The notes under the pieces: generated by a model
Databases searched by the model: none
Seen by the model: only the letters and a program-made list of their open reading frames with translations
What the model was told of the DNA's origin: nothing
Shown here: positions 6,637 to 14,341 of the stretch, piece by piece
Numbering within the stretch: position 1 is the first letter of the stretch
Layout: each line of letters starts with the position of its first letter
Position numbers and translations under genes: made by a program
Assembly (NCBI GenBank): GCA_030054015.1
Contig: JASGCR010000006.1
Coordinates: 1-19,080 of the forward strand
Length of the DNA: 19,080 nt
Direction of reading: 5' to 3'
Source: Candidatus Symbiobacter sp.
Lineage (GTDB): Bacteria > Pseudomonadota > Alphaproteobacteria > Elsterales > Elsteraceae

Positions 6637-8865
6637 ATGATGGATTTTGACTTCAAACAATTAGAGTCCGATAATTTCAAAGAGGATTCAGTGCGTGAAG
6701 CCTTTATTATGCCGATTTTGCAAAAATTGGGCTATGTCGATCATGGTGTCGGTGAATACCGCATTCATCGAAGCATAAAATTATCTGATAATTGGGTAAG
6801 ACTAGGTTCGCGTGATATTGAAATCAACCCGATATTCCCGGATTATGTTTTAAGCTATAATGGAAAAAAACATTTTCTAATTGAAGCGAAGCGACCCAGC
6901 GTGAACATTCACGAAGGAAATGCAATTCATCAAGCGTTCTATTATGCCATTCATCCCGAAATAAAATGTGATTTCTTTGCTCTGTGTAATGGCTATTTTT
7001 TTAATATTTTCAATCTGCAACGCGAATGTATTGCCGCTATCAATCTGAAAGAAATTGATAAGAAATGGGGGATTTTGCAAGAATATTTAAATAAAAAGGG
7101 CGAGCCTATTGCCCCAAAAATTGAACACGAGCGTAATTATTTGCTGCGTTCACCCCCCACGGCCAACATTACTACGAACAAGCAATCGGTCAAACGTCAT
7201 TTTGGTGTCCACCCCTATTTTACCCGTCAGGTGTGGAACGTTGTGCGTGATTATATTGAACATTTGTCTGATAAAGGAGACGTGGTGCTTGATCCATTTG
7301 GCGGAAGTGGGGTTACGGCGATTGAGGCGGCCATGACCGACCGCAAAGCGATTCACGTTGATCTTAACCCATTGTCTTGCTTTATCGTCGAAGGCTTGAT
7401 TTCACTGGTTAATCCTAATGAGTTACAAGTGGAAATTGACCGTATTGTTAAAAATTTCCCGAACCAGTTGGAAAAATTATTGTCACAGAGCGATTCTGAA
7501 ATAGACCAAGAATTGATGGAATATTATCCAGTTGACAATGATCTCCCCGATGGTTCGGATGCGCCAACATTATTGGGATTGTTCAGCCGCAGGCAACTCA
7601 TCGAATTGGCTTTGCTCAAAAAATTGGTCTATGCCAGTCGAAAAAAACCAATCAGACAATCTTTGTTGGTGGCATTTTCGAGCACCATCAATAAAATAAA
7701 TTTAACCTTTCATCGTAATGATCGAAGATCAGAGGGTGGCGGCCCCGGCGGTGGGGGTGACAGTGGGGTTATGCGTTATTATCGTTATCGTATTGCGCCT
7801 GAACCGACGATCTTAGATACATTGACGGTTTTTAAGCAAAAAGCCAACCGCTTACGCCAAGCGAAAATTGATGTGCAAACCAAAATTAACCAAACGACAA
7901 TCAAGGATTTTATTGTCATTAAAGGGGATGCAGCTAATTTACACATGATAGAAGATCAATCCGTGGATTATATTTACACTGATCCGCCCTATGGCAAAAA
8001 AATACCTTACCTTGATTTGTCGGTGATGTGGACAAGTTGGCTCGATATGTCGATAAGCGAGCAAGATTTTGACCGCGAAGCCATTGAAGGCGGCTCGCGT
8101 GACAAAGGCAAATCGGATTATGGCGATTTAATTATAGGCTCGATCAAAGAAATGTATCGAGTACTAAAATGGAATCGTTGGATGAGTTTTGTGTTCCAAC
8201 ATCAAGACCCGTATTATTGGCATTTAATCGTCGAAAACGCCGAGAAAATAGGCTTTGAATATGCGGGGACGGTACACCAAAATAACGGACAATCAAGTTT
8301 CAAAAAAAGGCAAAATCCGTTTCGGGTATTGTCAGGTCAGCTTATTATCAATTTCAAAAAAATCCACAATCCGATTTTGCGCAGCAAATTTCCTGTGGGC
8401 AAAGAACTTACGCCAGTATTGTTGAATCATATCGAGGCCATCATCGCCAAATATAACGGCGCAACCAGCGAGCAAATCACGGCTGAATTAATTACCTATG
8501 CGATGGACAGTGGTTATTTGGACGTTTTATATAAAGAATATTCTGATTTGCCAAAATTGATCGAGGCAAATTACGCCTTCGATGAAATATCTCAGAAATA
8601 CCATCTGAAACCGAATACAAAATTTAAAGTTCATATACCCGTCGAATCAAGGGTAAGGTATTTTGTTTATAATTACTTAAATAGATGCGAGCGCGAACGC
8701 ATTTACCCCACCTATGACGAAATTGTGTTCCATGTTTTGCCATTGTTGAAAAATGGGGTCACGCCGGAAACACAAACCATCACAGAAGTCTTAAATCGCG
8801 TTGCCTATCAATTTGGTAAAGAGCAATGGCGGTTAAAAACCGATCAATTTAATCTAAGTGTCTGA
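6637..8865 (+). CDS. Single-chain restriction-modification protein (PD-(D/E)XK nuclease-like + DNA methyltransferase)
   Basis: A 742-residue protein. Residues 1-130 resemble the N-terminal nuclease domain of type I HsdR: P68-D69 followed after 13 residues by E83-A-K85, a PD-(D/E)XK core. The middle is an S-adenosylmethionine-dependent DNA methyltransferase with motif I DPFGGSG (219-225), an acidic motif HVDLNP (240-245) and catalytic DPPY (449-452). The 225-residue spacing between motifs I and IV includes a glycine-rich loop (367-375) and may hold target recognition. The order I then IV and the DPPY suggest adenine-N6 activity, though N4-cytosine is possible. The function of residues 590-742 is not recognised. 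No specificity or translocase gene is adjacent, so a type IIG-like enzyme is the best reading. GGAG at 6629-6632 lies seven bases before a second ATG at 6640, which may be the true start. The gene is visibly AT-richer than its neighbours, suggesting transfer. Confidence 0.8.
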   Translation: MMDFDFKQLESDNFKEDSVREAFIMPILQKLGYVDHGVGEYRIHRSIKLSDNWVRLGSRDIEINPIFPDYVLSYNGKKHFLIEAKRPSVNIHEGNAIHQAFYYAIHPEIKCDFFALCNGYFFNIFNLQRECIAAINLKEIDKKWGILQEYLNKKGEPIAPKIEHERNYLLRSPPTANITTNKQSVKRHFGVHPYFTRQVWNVVRDYIEHLSDKGDVVLDPFGGSGVTAIEAAMTDRKAIHVDLNPLSCFIVEGLISLVNPNELQVEIDRIVKNFPNQLEKLLSQSDSEIDQELMEYYPVDNDLPDGSDAPTLLGLFSRRQLIELALLKKLVYASRKKPIRQSLLVAFSSTINKINLTFHRNDRRSEGGGPGGGGDSGVMRYYRYRIAPEPTILDTLTVFKQKANRLRQAKIDVQTKINQTTIKDFIVIKGDAANLHMIEDQSVDYIYTDPPYGKKIPYLDLSVMWTSWLDMSISEQDFDREAIEGGSRDKGKSDYGDLIIGSIKEMYRVLKWNRWMSFVFQHQDPYYWHLIVENAEKIGFEYAGTVHQNNGQSSFKKRQNPFRVLSGQLIINFKKIHNPILRSKFPVGKELTPVLLNHIEAIIAKYNGATSEQITAELITYAMDSGYLDVLYKEYSDLPKLIEANYAFDEISQKYHLKPNTKFKVHIPVESRVRYFVYNYLNRCERERIYPTYDEIVFHVLPLLKNGVTPETQTITEVLNRVAYQFGKEQWRLKTDQFNLSV

Positions 8866-8903
8866 GGATGACGGGCCGGGTTTGAACCAAAACGGCTTTT
8901 AAA

Positions 8904-9110
8904 GGAACCTCCGAACAAGTCACTTTTTTGCCAAAAGAACGGCGCATTTGCGAGCTCGGCCTTTAGCTGCGAGCCGAAGGCGAAGCAGGAAGCCGCGAAG
9001 CAATCCAGAAAAATCTAGCAATTTTAGGATGCTACTGGATTGCTTCGCGGACGTAAACGTCCGCTCGCAAATGACATTTTTTTTGTTTTTGAGACATGTT
9101 CAGAACTTCC
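8904..9110. repeat. Type B palindromic element, full-length copy
   Basis: Left end GGAACCTCCGAACAAGTCAC (8904) and right end GAGACATGTTCAGAACTTCC (to 9110) are imperfect inverted terminal repeats. Inside are GCATTTGCGAGC (8944) and GCTCGCAAATG, CGAAGCAATCCAG and CTGGATTGCTTCG, and a small hairpin CGGACG-TAAA-CGTCCG (9048-9063). Flanks are TAAA (8900-8903) and TGAA (9111-9114). No coding capacity. Similar GCAATCC palindromes occur in other bacterial genomes, such as Rickettsiales; I recall this and could not check it. Confidence 0.85.
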
Positions 9111-9114
9111 TGAA

Positions 9115-9260
9115 GGAAGCTCTGAACAAGTCCTAAAAAAAAGCGTCATTACCCGCCGATATATCCGTGGAACACGGATATTTCGAGTCGGGTAATCCCC
9201 CATGAGTGTTATTCACCAAAATGCCTGGGGATTACCCGACTCGGGAGGCCGTTGCCGCCT
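9115..9260. repeat. Type C multi-hairpin element, right-truncated copy
   Basis: Starts with terminal repeat GGAAGCTCTGAACAAGTCC and the scaffold AGCGTCATTACCC (9142). Hairpin 1 lies at 9158-9184. GAGTCGGGTAATCCCC and GGGGATTACCCGACTC form the central stem, and GGAGGC/GCCTCC forms hairpin 3. The closing arm GGGTAATGACGC and the right terminal repeat are missing before the stop codon of the binding-protein gene at 9284, so the copy is incomplete. Confidence 0.8.
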
Positions 9261-9283
9261 CCAAAGCAGCTTACAGCCTTGGC

Positions 9284-10537
9284 TTACATGCCGGCATAGA
9301 CCTGCTGCCGCACTTTTTCCAGACGTTGCAGAATCGCGTCCAGGTTTTCCGGTTTAATCATAAATTCCTGGAATCCATCCATGCCGGCCTTAGCCATTTC
9401 GGCGGGGGCATCGCGGTCATAAAATTGTGCCAAGCCTGCCGCGCGGGTGAGCATGGCAAAACCCGCCTGTAAAAACTTATCATTGCCCATTTTGGCCGCG
9501 CTGTTGATCGGCAATTGACCAAGCGTAATATTAACCTTGGATTGTACCTCAGGGCTGGCGACAAAGGCCAGGAATTTACGGGCTTCGGCCTTATTTTTGG
9601 CCCCACTTGGCATATGAATCGTCTCGGTGGGGGCATCCTCGGCCATTTCAATCCCCTTGGTTATCTCCGGGAATTGGAAAAAGCCAATTTTGTCCTCAGC
9701 CAGGCCGGCGGATTTAAGCGATTCGACCAGGAAATTCCCCATCAAATACATGGCGGCTTCGCCTTTGATGAAATAAGCCTGGGATTCCTGCCATGAAACG
9801 GTGGCATGGTTTTTGACGAAATAGCCAGGTTTCACCAATTCGCCCCAATGTTCAAACACTTTGCGCACCCGGGCATCGGTATAGGGGATTTTGCCGCCGG
9901 TTAAATCCATGTGGAATTGAAACCCGTTGGTACGCAGGTCTAAATAATCAAACCATCCGCCGGTTGTCCAGGTCGATGATTTGGTACCAATGGCAAACGG
10001 GGTGACGTTATTGTCTTTTAACTTTTTGGCGACGGCCAGCATTTCCGCCCAATTTTGCGGGGCTTTTAACCCGTACTTGTCGAAAATATCTTTGCGGTAA
10101 TAGACCCCCCATTGATAGGTGCTGTAGGGAATGCCATATTGCTTGCCATCAAAAGTCACGACACTTTTTGCCGATTTCATGGTTTTATCGAGGCCACTGG
10201 CTTGCCAAACATCGGAAATATCCGCAAATAACTTGCCTTTGACTTGGGGGGCCATGCGGGCACCGGCATACCAGGAAACGATATCGGGGGCCTCGGCCGA
10301 GAGTTGGTTGTTGATAACCGATTTATAGGCTTCGTGATCAAACACGTTCCAGGTGACGTTGATGTCTGGGTTGGCTTTCTTAAAATCATTGATCAATTCA
10401 GTCCAGGCTTTTTTCGGGGCCGGGTCTGATGTATCATTATTGATAATCAACGTGCCGGCTGTGGCCTGGAAACTTAAGAATTGCAGGGCTAAGGCGATGG
10501 CCGCCCATCCTGCGATACGTCGTGATAGCTTTATCAT
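9284..10537 (-). CDS. Sugar ABC transporter substrate-binding protein (CUT1 type)
   Basis: A periplasmic binding protein of the extracellular solute-binding family 1, 417 residues. Residues 1-27 form a clear signal peptide (MIKLSRR, hydrophobic core, ending QATAG); no lipobox cysteine is present, so it should be soluble in the periplasm. The mature protein begins TLIINND and continues with WTELINDFKKANPDINVTW, PDIVSWY and late GEAAMYLMG, typical of maltose/glycerol-phosphate/oligosaccharide binders. AAAGGGAG five bases before the ATG sets the start. It follows the GH42 gene by 55 bases on the same strand and is last in the leftward operon. Neighbouring alpha- and beta-galactosidases suggest a galactoside ligand, but this is inferred from context. 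Confidence 0.92.
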   Translation of the reverse strand: MIKLSRRIAGWAAIALALQFLSFQATAGTLIINNDTSDPAPKKAWTELINDFKKANPDINVTWNVFDHEAYKSVINNQLSAEAPDIVSWYAGARMAPQVKGKLFADISDVWQASGLDKTMKSAKSVVTFDGKQYGIPYSTYQWGVYYRKDIFDKYGLKAPQNWAEMLAVAKKLKDNNVTPFAIGTKSSTWTTGGWFDYLDLRTNGFQFHMDLTGGKIPYTDARVRKVFEHWGELVKPGYFVKNHATVSWQESQAYFIKGEAAMYLMGNFLVESLKSAGLAEDKIGFFQFPEITKGIEMAEDAPTETIHMPSGAKNKAEARKFLAFVASPEVQSKVNITLGQLPINSAAKMGNDKFLQAGFAMLTRAAGLAQFYDRDAPAEMAKAGMDGFQEFMIKPENLDAILQRLEKVRQQVYAGM

Positions 10538-10592
10538 AACAACTCCCTTTCAAAGTGACCACCGGTATTGGCGATGGTCGGTTGGATTAACG

Positions 10593-12572
10593 TCACTGTG
10601 GCGTATGCAGCCGCCAGATATTCACAGAATAAGGCGCAACGCTTAGGTCGCCCATGATCAATTCGGCATTTTCAGCCAAGGGTTGCAAATCATGCGACAC
10701 TGGCGAAAAATTTTGCATAAAGACCAAATCCCCCAATTTCGTGGCGCGGCAATCTTGGGGATAATTTCGATCATGAATCCCTAAATACGTTACCAATATC
10801 TTATTGATAATTTCGTGATCTGGCAATCCCATCAAGCGAAAAATGTGACCATAACGCGATAATAAGATACCGCCATCACGATAACGTGCCAAAATTTCGA
10901 TGGCGGGATCAAGGGAGTCTGGATCGGCGTGGTCGCGCCAAATACCGAGTTGAAGGGTTTGCGGCTGCGCCAAGCCATTTTTATCTTTAAGGTCAATTGT
11001 GGCCTGGTCAAAAAAACCATCGGGCAAAGATTCGCTGGTGCTGATGGCGAAACCACAAATTTCCCGATGCTGTTTTAGGTCAATCGTCAATGCCTGGGAT
11101 TTGCTGGCAAAGCGGGGCAGCAACAGGCATTTGCCTTTGAAATTTTTTAATTTTTGGCTGAGATCATCGGCAACCAGTGGCAATGACGGTGCAATCACGA
11201 CATCATATTGGGTAAAATCCGCCGTGGCGGGGATGATCGCAAGGTCATGACCCAATTGGCGCACCGCGCTGTAGCAACGAAACATAATATCCAGCGTGTG
11301 ATAGGAGTCGCCTTGGGGTTGGATTTTGTTCGCCCAAATACTGGGGAAATCAAAAACCAGCGCAATTTTGGCGGTATTTTTTTGCGCCTTTGGCAAAATA
11401 TTGCCCAATTTTTTGATTTCGCTCGCAATTTGTGATGCTTCCTTGCCGCCCTGGGCCAGATTGCGTTCGGGGGTGAATAATCCGTGGTGGAATTGTTCCT
11501 GCGCCTTGGCATATTGCTCGAAACGGAAATAACTCACGACTTCGGCCCCGTGGGCAAAGGCCTGCCAACTCCAGAGCCGTACCATGCCCTGGGCCGGTGC
11601 CGGGTTATAGGCGGCCCAATTCACCGCGCCCGGTTGTTGTTCCATCACCCAAAATCGCTGTTCTGCCGTCATTTGGCGATAAAGCTCGTGGTGAAAGGCC
11701 GGAATATCGGGGTGACCCACCCGCGCGTAACGGATTTTTTCCGCCGCCGTAAAATTCAACTTCGACATAAAACCCAAGGGGTACGAATCCCAACCGACAA
11801 AATCGAGTGCTTGCGCCACGTCATAATGGTCGAAGTCAGTGAAAAATCCCATATAATTATGACCAATATTGCGGCCACCATTTTGTTGGATGATCGTGAC
11901 TTGTTCCAGATTAAAATCCACCACTTGCGCCGAGGAATAACGGTGAAAATCAAGCCAGTGCGACGGGTTGGCTTCGGTGGTGGTCAAATTGGGCAGGTCG
12001 ATTTCGCTAAAATCCCGATAGATCATGCTCCAAAATTGATTGCCCCAAGCATCGTTCAAGGCCGCAATCGTGCCATATTTTTGCCCCAGCCAGATGCGAA
12101 AACCATCTTGTGCGGCGGCGGAATAACTTAACACCGTGTCGTGACAGCCATATTCATTATCGGTTTGCCAACCATCGACCAAATGGGCAAAACGTCGCGC
12201 AAATTCGGTGGTGATGCGACGTGATTCTTGGCGATAGCGCGGACTCGAAAAACAATAATGGCGACGCGAGCCAAAATTTCGTACCCGCCCGTCGCGGTCG
12301 CTGGCCAGAATATCGGGATATTGATCGCTCAACCATTTAGGCGGCGTGGCGGTGGGGGTACCGAGGATGATTTTCATTCCCTCGCGCTTTAACAAGGCAA
12401 TCACCCGCTCAAGCCAGCCAAATTGATATTGACCTGGGTGTGGCTCGCACATGGCCCAGGAAAATTCGCCAATCCGCACCCATTCAAGTCCAAGATTTTT
12501 TATTTTAGCGACATCGCCCGTCCAATTTTCTTCGCTGGTTTGTTCGGGGTAATAACACACACCTAATTCCAT
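10593..12572 (-). CDS. GH42 beta-galactosidase
   Basis: Hydrolyses terminal beta-galactosides, probably after import, since no signal peptide is seen. At 659 residues the full GH42 layout fits: TIM-barrel N-terminus (MELGVCYYPEQ), acid/base Glu140 in WQTDNEYG and nucleophile Glu311 in MEQQPGAVNW. Both match the family positions (about 141 and 312 in the Thermus A4 enzyme). A trimerisation-type domain and a small C-terminal beta domain ending IWRLHTPQ follow. An upstream TTG at 12590 is in frame, but AAGGGG six bases before the ATG at 12572 decides the start. The gene begins 20 bases after the ATPase gene ends and precedes the binding-protein gene, so the three form one operon. GH42 enzymes often act on galacto-oligosaccharides rather than lactose; the exact substrate is unknown. 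Confidence 0.95.
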   Translation of the reverse strand: MELGVCYYPEQTSEENWTGDVAKIKNLGLEWVRIGEFSWAMCEPHPGQYQFGWLERVIALLKREGMKIILGTPTATPPKWLSDQYPDILASDRDGRVRNFGSRRHYCFSSPRYRQESRRITTEFARRFAHLVDGWQTDNEYGCHDTVLSYSAAAQDGFRIWLGQKYGTIAALNDAWGNQFWSMIYRDFSEIDLPNLTTTEANPSHWLDFHRYSSAQVVDFNLEQVTIIQQNGGRNIGHNYMGFFTDFDHYDVAQALDFVGWDSYPLGFMSKLNFTAAEKIRYARVGHPDIPAFHHELYRQMTAEQRFWVMEQQPGAVNWAAYNPAPAQGMVRLWSWQAFAHGAEVVSYFRFEQYAKAQEQFHHGLFTPERNLAQGGKEASQIASEIKKLGNILPKAQKNTAKIALVFDFPSIWANKIQPQGDSYHTLDIMFRCYSAVRQLGHDLAIIPATADFTQYDVVIAPSLPLVADDLSQKLKNFKGKCLLLPRFASKSQALTIDLKQHREICGFAISTSESLPDGFFDQATIDLKDKNGLAQPQTLQLGIWRDHADPDSLDPAIEILARYRDGGILLSRYGHIFRLMGLPDHEIINKILVTYLGIHDRNYPQDCRATKLGDLVFMQNFSPVSHDLQPLAENAELIMGDLSVAPYSVNIWRLHTPQ

Positions 12573-12592
12573 AATCGTCCCCTTGGTCAAAT

Positions 12593-13804
12593 TTATATCG
12601 GCGCAATCGCCGCCGCCAAACGCGGCAAGGCGCGACCGTCTTGGTCAAAGCCATAATAATCTTCGGGGGCAACGGTGAAATCAATGCTTTCGCCCATCGT
12701 CGATTTTATTGTTCCATCGGTTTTGATGATAAAATTCGCCGCCGATTCGGAAGAGTCGACCGTTTCCGCCGCTCCGTTGGGGTTTTCGCTGTTATGGGGC
12801 CGCGATTTTCCCCCCGATTTGGCCATAAAAAGATAGGTCGAATCGCCCAACCGTTCGACCCAATCAATTTTTTGCGTCAAGAACGATGGGCCATGTCTGC
12901 CGAGCTTGATATTTTCGGGGCGTACGCCCAGGGTGATCGGCGCGCCGACCGCCATATGTTTGCCTGATAATTTGGCGGTAACGGTAACCTTGTCTTGCAA
13001 TGTCACCTCGATATGGTGGTCATAAATCCCCGTCACGGTGCCGTCAAGTCGGTTGATTTTGGGCGAGCCAATAAATTGGGCGACAAAGAGATTGGCGGGA
13101 TGGTGATAAAGCTGCATCGGGCTGCCTTGCTGCGCCACCGAGCCATCGCGGGCTATGGCGGCGGCCCCACTATTGAGCAATACGATGCGATCCGCCAAGG
13201 TCATTGCCTCGGTTTGGTCATGGGTCACATAAATGGTTGCCGATTTTGCGTGTTCGCGGTGAATCTTGGCAATTTCATAGCGGGTTTGCAACCGCAACGC
13301 CGCATCGAGATTGGATAATGGCTCATCAAATAAAAATAATTTCGGTTGCCGAATAATGGCACGGGCAATCGCCACGCGCTGTCTTTGCCCGCCGGATAAT
13401 GCCTTGGGTTTGCGCTGTAAATAAGGAGTTAGCTCCAAAATCTCGGCGACATTTTTGACCCTGGGCGCGATGACATTTGCGGCTACGCCGCTCATTTTCA
13501 AGCCAAAGCATATATTGTCATAGACCGTCATGTGGGGATACAGGGCATAATTTTGGAACACCATCGCTATGCCGCGTTGCGACGGGTCGAGGCCATTGAC
13601 CATTTTGCCATCGATATGGATGCTGCCTTGGCTCGCTTCTTCGAGGCCGGCGATGATGCGCAATAAGGTTGATTTGCCACAGCCCGACGGGCCAACAATC
13701 ACGCAAAACTCGCCGGTTTTAAGCATGATATTGACATCATTGAGTACCTTTACATTGGTAAAGGGATAGGATTTTGACAGGTTTTTAATTTCGACGGCTT
13801 CCAT
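12593..13804 (-). CDS. Sugar ABC transporter ATP-binding protein (MalK/UgpC type)
   Basis: The cytoplasmic ATPase that should drive the CUT1 transporter encoded around it. In order: Walker A GPSGCGKST (38-46), Q-loop VFQNYALYPHMTV, signature LSGGQRQR (136-143), Walker B LFLFDEP and switch histidine H195 in THDQTEA. A C-terminal MalK-type TOBE/regulatory domain follows, with GVRPENIKL near residue 293. At 403 residues it is longer than the usual 350-370. A short insert lies near 212-219, and a Ser/Asn/Gly-rich insert at about 331-356 interrupts the second TOBE repeat. AGGAA about seven bases before the ATG supports the start. It is first in the leftward operon. The matching permeases are on the opposite strand beyond the repeat-filled spacer. 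Shared use by other CUT1 systems is possible. Confidence 0.94.
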   Translation of the reverse strand: MEAVEIKNLSKSYPFTNVKVLNDVNIMLKTGEFCVIVGPSGCGKSTLLRIIAGLEEASQGSIHIDGKMVNGLDPSQRGIAMVFQNYALYPHMTVYDNICFGLKMSGVAANVIAPRVKNVAEILELTPYLQRKPKALSGGQRQRVAIARAIIRQPKLFLFDEPLSNLDAALRLQTRYEIAKIHREHAKSATIYVTHDQTEAMTLADRIVLLNSGAAAIARDGSVAQQGSPMQLYHHPANLFVAQFIGSPKINRLDGTVTGIYDHHIEVTLQDKVTVTAKLSGKHMAVGAPITLGVRPENIKLGRHGPSFLTQKIDWVERLGDSTYLFMAKSGGKSRPHNSENPNGAAETVDSSESAANFIIKTDGTIKSTMGESIDFTVAPEDYYGFDQDGRALPRLAAAIAPI

Positions 13805-13822
13805 GACGTTTCCTTTGTATTA

Positions 13823-13838
13823 GAAAAGATTTCTTTTC
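13823..13838. promoter_or_regulatory. Inverted repeat close to the ATPase gene start
   Basis: GAAAAGA-TT-TCTTTTC is a perfect 7-bp inverted repeat 19 bases upstream of the ATPase start codon. It could be an operator, but its low complexity makes chance occurrence possible. A wider TTGTAT...ATACAA pair (13847-13880) lies beside it. Confidence 0.25.
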
Positions 13839-13907
13839 AGTGGCTTTTGTATTTTACTTATGGTTGTGATTATGATACAAAAAAAGAGTAAGGTAAAGCA
13901 TAATTAA

Positions 13908-14081
13908 GGAAGGTCTGATTAAGTCGAAAAAGGGAGCGTCATTACCCACCGCGCTGTCCGTGAATAACGGACAGCGCGAGTTGGGTAATCCCCCAGGAGT
14001 TTTGGGAATAATCCTCCTGGGGTCTTTCCCCCGACCAATGTTTTACGACATTGGCGGGCGACAGGCCCAAACTCGCGCTGT
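13908..14081. repeat. Type C multi-hairpin element, copy 2 (rearranged)
   Basis: Begins with terminal repeat GGAAGGTCTGATTAAGTC next to TTAA (13904-13907). Then come GGAGCGTCATTACCC, hairpin 1 GCGCTGTCCGT-GAATA-ACGGACAGCGC (13951-13977) and CCCCAGGAG/CTCCTGGGG. From 14023 it departs from the other copies: CCAATGT/ACATTGG hairpin, then CCAAACTCGCGCTG, an inverted piece of its own hairpin-1 flank. Positions 13919-14022 repeat at 14082-14185 with one mismatch seen, so this copy arose by duplication or conversion. Confidence 0.85.
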
Positions 14082-14275
14082 TTAAGTCGAAAAAGGGAGC
14101 GTCATTACCCACCGCGCTGTCCGTGAATAACGGACAGCGCGAGTTGGGTAATCCCCCATGAGTTTTGGGAATAATCCTCCTGGGGGATTACCCGACTCGG
14201 ACTGCAAGCGGAAATCCGCTTGCAGTCCGGCGGGTAATGACGCTCCATTTTTAGGGCTTTTTTAGACTTTCTATA
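14082..14275. repeat. Type C multi-hairpin element, copy 3 (most complete core)
   Basis: The outer stem is GGAGCGTCATTACCC (14096) with GGGTAATGACGCTCC (14231-14245). It encloses three hairpins: GCGCTGTCCGT/ACGGACAGCGC (14114-14140), GGGTAATCCCCCA/TGGGGGATTACCC, and the perfect GGACTGCAAGCGGA/TCCGCTTGCAGTCC with a two-base loop. The left terminal repeat is reduced to TTAAGTC. On the right only a decayed AGACTTTCTATAAG is seen. It fills the space between the divergent transporter operons. Confidence 0.85.
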
Positions 14276-14282
14276 AGAATCG

Positions 14283-14318
14283 TATGAACCACAATAATCA
14301 TATGAACCAACAAAATCA
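14283..14318 (+). promoter_or_regulatory. Tandem 18-base direct repeat upstream of permease 1
   Basis: TATGAACCACAATAATCA (14283-14300) and TATGAACCAACAAAATCA (14301-14318) match in 15 of 18 positions and end 23 bases before the permease ATG. This arrangement can be a binding site for a tandem-acting regulator. The same stretch encodes a possible Asn/His/Gln-rich 23-residue leader peptide (14284-14355) without a clear ribosome site. Confidence 0.3.
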
Positions 14319-14341
14319 TCACCAAGGGGGAATGTATAGAT

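Noticed and set aside
6637..8865. Type I restriction system (HsdR/HsdM/HsdS)
   Set aside because: Only the N-terminal nuclease part resembles HsdR; there is no helicase region, no HsdS and the methyltransferase is in the same chain.
11484..12131. Open frame of 215 codons antisense to the GH42 gene
   Set aside because: The GH42 gene is complete with catalytic residues in place; the opposite frame shows no family features.
13919..14185. CRISPR-like repeat
   Set aside because: Only two copies of a 104-base block with a complex hairpin interior and no short regular repeat-spacer pattern; no cas genes.
14096..14245. tRNA or tmRNA gene suggested by the cloverleaf outline
   Set aside because: The stems are too long, there is no T-loop GTTCRA sequence, no anticodon arm of proper size and no acceptor end.
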